Positions 61,518 through 64,000 of a stretch of DNA of 64,000 nucleotides are shown one piece after another (the stretch's first letter is position 1; each line of letters starts with the position of its first letter). A program made the position numbers and the translations under genes. The notes below the pieces were generated by a model. It had not been told where the DNA came from. It worked only from the letters and a program-made list of their open reading frames with translations, and ran no database searches. The stretch lies in contig CAWJDO010000003.1 in NCBI GenBank assembly GCA_963841635.1, forward strand, positions 1,054,001-1,118,000, read 5' to 3'. This stretch comes from DASWZN01 sp963841635. Lineage in GTDB: Bacteria > Acidobacteriota > Terriglobia > Bryobacterales > Bryobacteraceae.

Positions 61518-62726
61518 TCATGGTTCAGTTCTCTGGCTTCGGCCAAAGCCGAGGACGCTCGAGACTGTCTTGGCTATCATTAGTTCTTCGTCCGTATGAA
61601 TGACGCGGACCGGAACCCGGCTGGCCGCCGTGGAGATCACAGGTTCAGTCGTCGCGTTTCGCTTTTCGTCGAGTTCGACACCGAGGAATTTCAGACCATC
61701 GCAAATGCGGGCGCGAACCGTGGGCGCATTCTCGCCGATGCCACCAGCGAACACCAGCGCGTCCAGTCCGCCCAACGCCGCCGCGAATGCGCCGATCCAC
61801 TTCTTGACCTGGTAGCAAAACAGTGCGACCGCTTCAGCCGCTCGCGCGTCCTGCGCTTCACGGTCGAGCAAGTCATGCATGTCGGAACTGGTCTCCGACA
61901 CGCCGAGCAGCCCGGACTGGGAATTGATCATCTCGTTGAATTGCTTCGCGCTCATCTTGTCGGTGCGCGCGAGATACCAAACCAGTCCCGGATCGAGATC
62001 GCCCGAACGGGTGCTCATTGGCACGCCGGCAGCCGGAGTGAGGCTCATGCTTGTGTCCACTGACTTGCCGTAACGCACCGCCGCCAAGCTAGCGCCACTT
62101 CCGAGGTGCGCGAGGACGACCCGGCCTTGTGCCGCCTCCGTTCCGGCCAGACGGGCCAGCTCTCCCATGAGGAACTCATACGACAGCCCGTGGAACCCAT
62201 ACCTCCGCACCCCCTGCGCCTCATAGCGGCGCGGTATCGGCAACACTCGTGCCACGCGCGGCAGGTCGTGGTGAAAAGCCGTGTCGAAGCACGCCACTTG
62301 CGGCAAATCGGGAAATCGTCGATGAAACGCCCCGGTCAACAGGATCTCCTCCGGCAAATGCTCCGGATCGAAAGGAGTCAGCCGCTGCAACTCCTCAACC
62401 ATCTCCGCGGTGATTCGCTGCGGCTTGCTGTACTTCGGCCCGCCATGCACCACACGATGCCCGACCGCGGTCAATCCGTCACGCCCGACACGTTCCTCCA
62501 TCCAATCCATCAGAGCGCCCACCGCCACCGTGTGATCGGGCGCCGTGACGGATCGCGAAAAGTTGTCCGCCTGGTCCACGCCTTTCACCCGCAGCGTGGC
62601 GTCCGGCAGTCCAATCCGCTCAATCCCACCTTCCAGAATCCGTCGGAGCGAATCGCCGGCCTCGAACACCGCGAACTTGATGCTCGACGAACCGCCATTG
62701 ATCGTCAGGATGCGTGGGTTAGTCAT
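61518..62726 (-). CDS. ackA: Acetate kinase
   Basis: A 402-residue ASKHA enzyme that turns acetyl phosphate and ADP into acetate and ATP. ILTINGGSSSIKFAVFEAG, GHRVVHGGPKYSKP, FDTAFHHDLPRVARVLPIPR, YGFHGLSYEFL, LAHLGSGASLAAVRYGKSVD and VFAGGIGENAPTVRARIC are all present. It lies directly between phosphoketolase and transaldolase, so it should draw acetyl phosphate from the former. It overlaps transaldolase by 8 bp. Confidence 0.95.
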   Translation of the reverse strand: MTNPRILTINGGSSSIKFAVFEAGDSLRRILEGGIERIGLPDATLRVKGVDQADNFSRSVTAPDHTVAVGALMDWMEERVGRDGLTAVGHRVVHGGPKYSKPQRITAEMVEELQRLTPFDPEHLPEEILLTGAFHRRFPDLPQVACFDTAFHHDLPRVARVLPIPRRYEAQGVRRYGFHGLSYEFLMGELARLAGTEAAQGRVVLAHLGSGASLAAVRYGKSVDTSMSLTPAAGVPMSTRSGDLDPGLVWYLARTDKMSAKQFNEMINSQSGLLGVSETSSDMHDLLDREAQDARAAEAVALFCYQVKKWIGAFAAALGGLDALVFAGGIGENAPTVRARICDGLKFLGVELDEKRNATTEPVISTAASRVPVRVIHTDEELMIAKTVSSVLGFGRSQRTEP

Positions 62727-63858
62727 TCCGCGATCCGGACGACTGTGGTGACCTCTGCGCCAAGGTCTCCATCAGCTTGTCGAACGGCTTGTTGAACTTC
62801 TCGACTCCCTCGTCCTCGAGTTGCCGCGTCACATTGTCGATGCTGATGCCCACTTCCGGCAGTCGCTCCAACACCAGGCGGGCTTCCTGGACATCTTCTT
62901 CGAGCCGGGCTTTCGGCTCGCCATGGAAGCGGTATGCGTCCAGGGTCTCCATCGGTACTGTGTTGACCGTGTCCGCTCCGATGAGGGCCTCGACGTATTT
63001 CACGTCGCTGTAGCCCGGGTTCTTGGTGCCGGTGCTGGCCCAGAGCAGCCGCTGAGTGCGAGCGCCCTGAGCGGCCAGCTTCGCAAACCGTTCGCCGCCG
63101 AAGATCTCTTTGTAGATTTGGTAGGCCATCTTCGCGCTGGAAATGGCAACTTGCCCGCGCGCCATCTTCGCGAGGTCGGCCTCCTTGCCGCCTTGTGCAA
63201 CGAGTTTCTCCAGCAGCGAATCCACCAGCACATCGATGCGGCTCACAAAAAAGCTGGCCACCGAGGCCACATGCTTCACGGGCTTCCCTTGGGCCGCCCG
63301 CGCTTCGATCCCGGCGATGTAAGCTTCTGCCACTTGCCGATAACGAGGCAAGCCAAACAGCAGCGTCACGTTGACGCTGATTCCTTCGCTGATCAGTTGC
63401 TGGATGGCGGGCAGCCCATTGGCCGTTGCCGGGACCTTGATCAACACATTGGGCCGGTTCAGTGCGGCCCACAACCGGCGGGCTTCCTCCGTCGTCCCGT
63501 TGGTGTCGTGCGCCAGGTGGGGATTGACCTCCAGGCTGACATATCCATCTTTGCCGTCAGTGCTGTCGTAGAGAGGCCGGAACTCGTCGGCGGCGCTCTC
63601 GACGTCGCCCTGGCTGAGGCTTTCGTAGATCGCCTCAGCGCTCTTTCCCTCGAGCGCCATGGACTGAATGTCTTCGTCGTACTCATTGCTTTCCGCAATC
63701 GCCTTCTCGAAGATGGATGGATTCGAGGTCATACCTCGCAGCCCATCTTCCGCGATCAGAAGTTGCAGTCCGCCGCGGGCGATCAGGTCGCGCCGGATGT
63801 AGTCCAGCCAGATAGACTGACCCAGCGTTCCCAACTGCCTTAAAGAGTTGCCGTTCAT
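62719..63858 (-). CDS. tal: Transaldolase (TalB2/Tal-Pgi-like long form)
   Basis: A 379-residue transaldolase. SIWLDYIRRDLIARGGLQLL, GMTSNPSIFEKAIAESNEYD, VSLEVNPHLAHDTNGTTEEA, the Schiff-base Lys in RPNVLIKVPATANGLPAIQQ, and LWASTGTKNPGYSDVKYVEA are family motifs. ATG 63858 has GGGAGG 7 bp before it. It is the first gene of the minus-strand operon, and 63859-64000 should contain the promoter. Confidence 0.93.
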   Translation of the reverse strand: MNGNSLRQLGTLGQSIWLDYIRRDLIARGGLQLLIAEDGLRGMTSNPSIFEKAIAESNEYDEDIQSMALEGKSAEAIYESLSQGDVESAADEFRPLYDSTDGKDGYVSLEVNPHLAHDTNGTTEEARRLWAALNRPNVLIKVPATANGLPAIQQLISEGISVNVTLLFGLPRYRQVAEAYIAGIEARAAQGKPVKHVASVASFFVSRIDVLVDSLLEKLVAQGGKEADLAKMARGQVAISSAKMAYQIYKEIFGGERFAKLAAQGARTQRLLWASTGTKNPGYSDVKYVEALIGADTVNTVPMETLDAYRFHGEPKARLEEDVQEARLVLERLPEVGISIDNVTRQLEDEGVEKFNKPFDKLMETLAQRSPQSSGSRND

Positions 63859-64000
63859 GATTCTGCCTCCCTGCCTTCCAGCCTTGGACTCTACGCGCGC
63901 TCGCCTGGGACCTTTCTCCCGCAAGGCCGGTGTTCGTTTGCTGACGTTCTCAACGGTAAACCCGCATTCGCGCGGCAGCAGCCGCGCGGTCGGCGAGACG

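Noticed and set aside
62821..63843. 340-codon frame antisense to transaldolase
   Set aside because: Antisense shadow; transaldolase is complete with all catalytic segments.
1..64000. tRNA, rRNA, origin of replication and riboswitch signals
   Set aside because: No cloverleaf with a TTCGA arm, rRNA segment, DnaA-box cluster or recognisable riboswitch core was found by eye; a covariance search would be needed to exclude them.

Overview
The window is GC-rich chromosomal DNA that looks like an Acidobacteriota genome of the Solibacter/Bryobacter type. The assignment rests on a 1135-residue receptor with a carboxypeptidase-like domain followed by an outer-membrane barrel (the large receptor family expanded in that phylum), Tat-exported sulfatases, paired NarL-type sensors, and many small paralogous secreted or membrane proteins. 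It is inference from gene content; no rRNA or tRNA gene was seen.

Positions 1-11.9 kb (+ strand) are a surface-polysaccharide locus. It holds a GT4 transferase, the three-step UDP-N-acetyl-L-fucosamine pathway (CapE/CapF/CapG type, with CapF carrying two apparent one-base insertions), a WbuB-like FucNAc transferase, a PglC-like initiating phosphoglycosyl transferase, an ACP/reductase/NeuD/KAS III/DegT cassette that probably builds an N-(3-hydroxybutyryl) amino sugar, and UDP-glucose dehydrogenase. Positions 11.9-14.1 kb (- strand) are a phage-terminase relic in two genes plus an orphan Phd-type antitoxin. At 14.5-16.9 kb is a CapD/WbpM-like membrane dehydratase whose reading frame contains about 118 extra residues encoded by two copies of a palindromic repeat; two more copies lie at 13.1 and 14.3 kb.

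Positions 17.0-25.8 kb are a lasso-peptide cluster: B1 (RRE), B2 (peptidase), precursor A with predicted core GSGGPVHDIDGKAGPLPH, a secreted protein, cyclase C, an HPr-kinase-like tailoring kinase, a nucleotidyltransferase and an ABC exporter. Tandem 66-bp copies of the 3' end of the nucleotidyltransferase gene and a decayed small gene interrupt it. Positions 25.8-30.7 kb hold a second peptide-modification locus: a 65-residue candidate precursor with a YxxPxF leader motif and a CGK...QC tail, a secreted protein, an S26-like peptidase, a second HPr-kinase-like protein, a second PqqD-like protein and a radical SAM/SPASM enzyme.

Positions 31-43.4 kb carry small membrane-protein genes (one frameshifted), the TonB-type receptor behind a clear sigma-70 promoter, two divergent sulfatases, a broken SpoIIE-type phosphatase fragment, a Pal-like lipoprotein and a sensor kinase/response regulator pair. 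Two insertion sequences (IS4-like and IS1634-like) sit side by side at 43.6-47.1 kb, and their target duplications reveal the order of arrival. Positions 47.1-51.4 kb (- strand) hold a second kinase/regulator set with small secreted and membrane proteins.

Positions 51.8-63.9 kb (- strand) form one long operon-like run: transaldolase, acetate kinase, phosphoketolase, a SpoIIAA-like protein, class I aldolase, a small membrane protein, mannose-6-phosphate isomerase, a HAD phosphomannomutase-like protein, a GH130 phosphorylase and a proton-pumping P-type ATPase. Together these can take mannosides by phosphorolysis to fructose-6-phosphate and on to acetyl phosphate, acetate and ATP. Several genes in the window carry single-base indels in C runs, which may be real decay or assembly errors.
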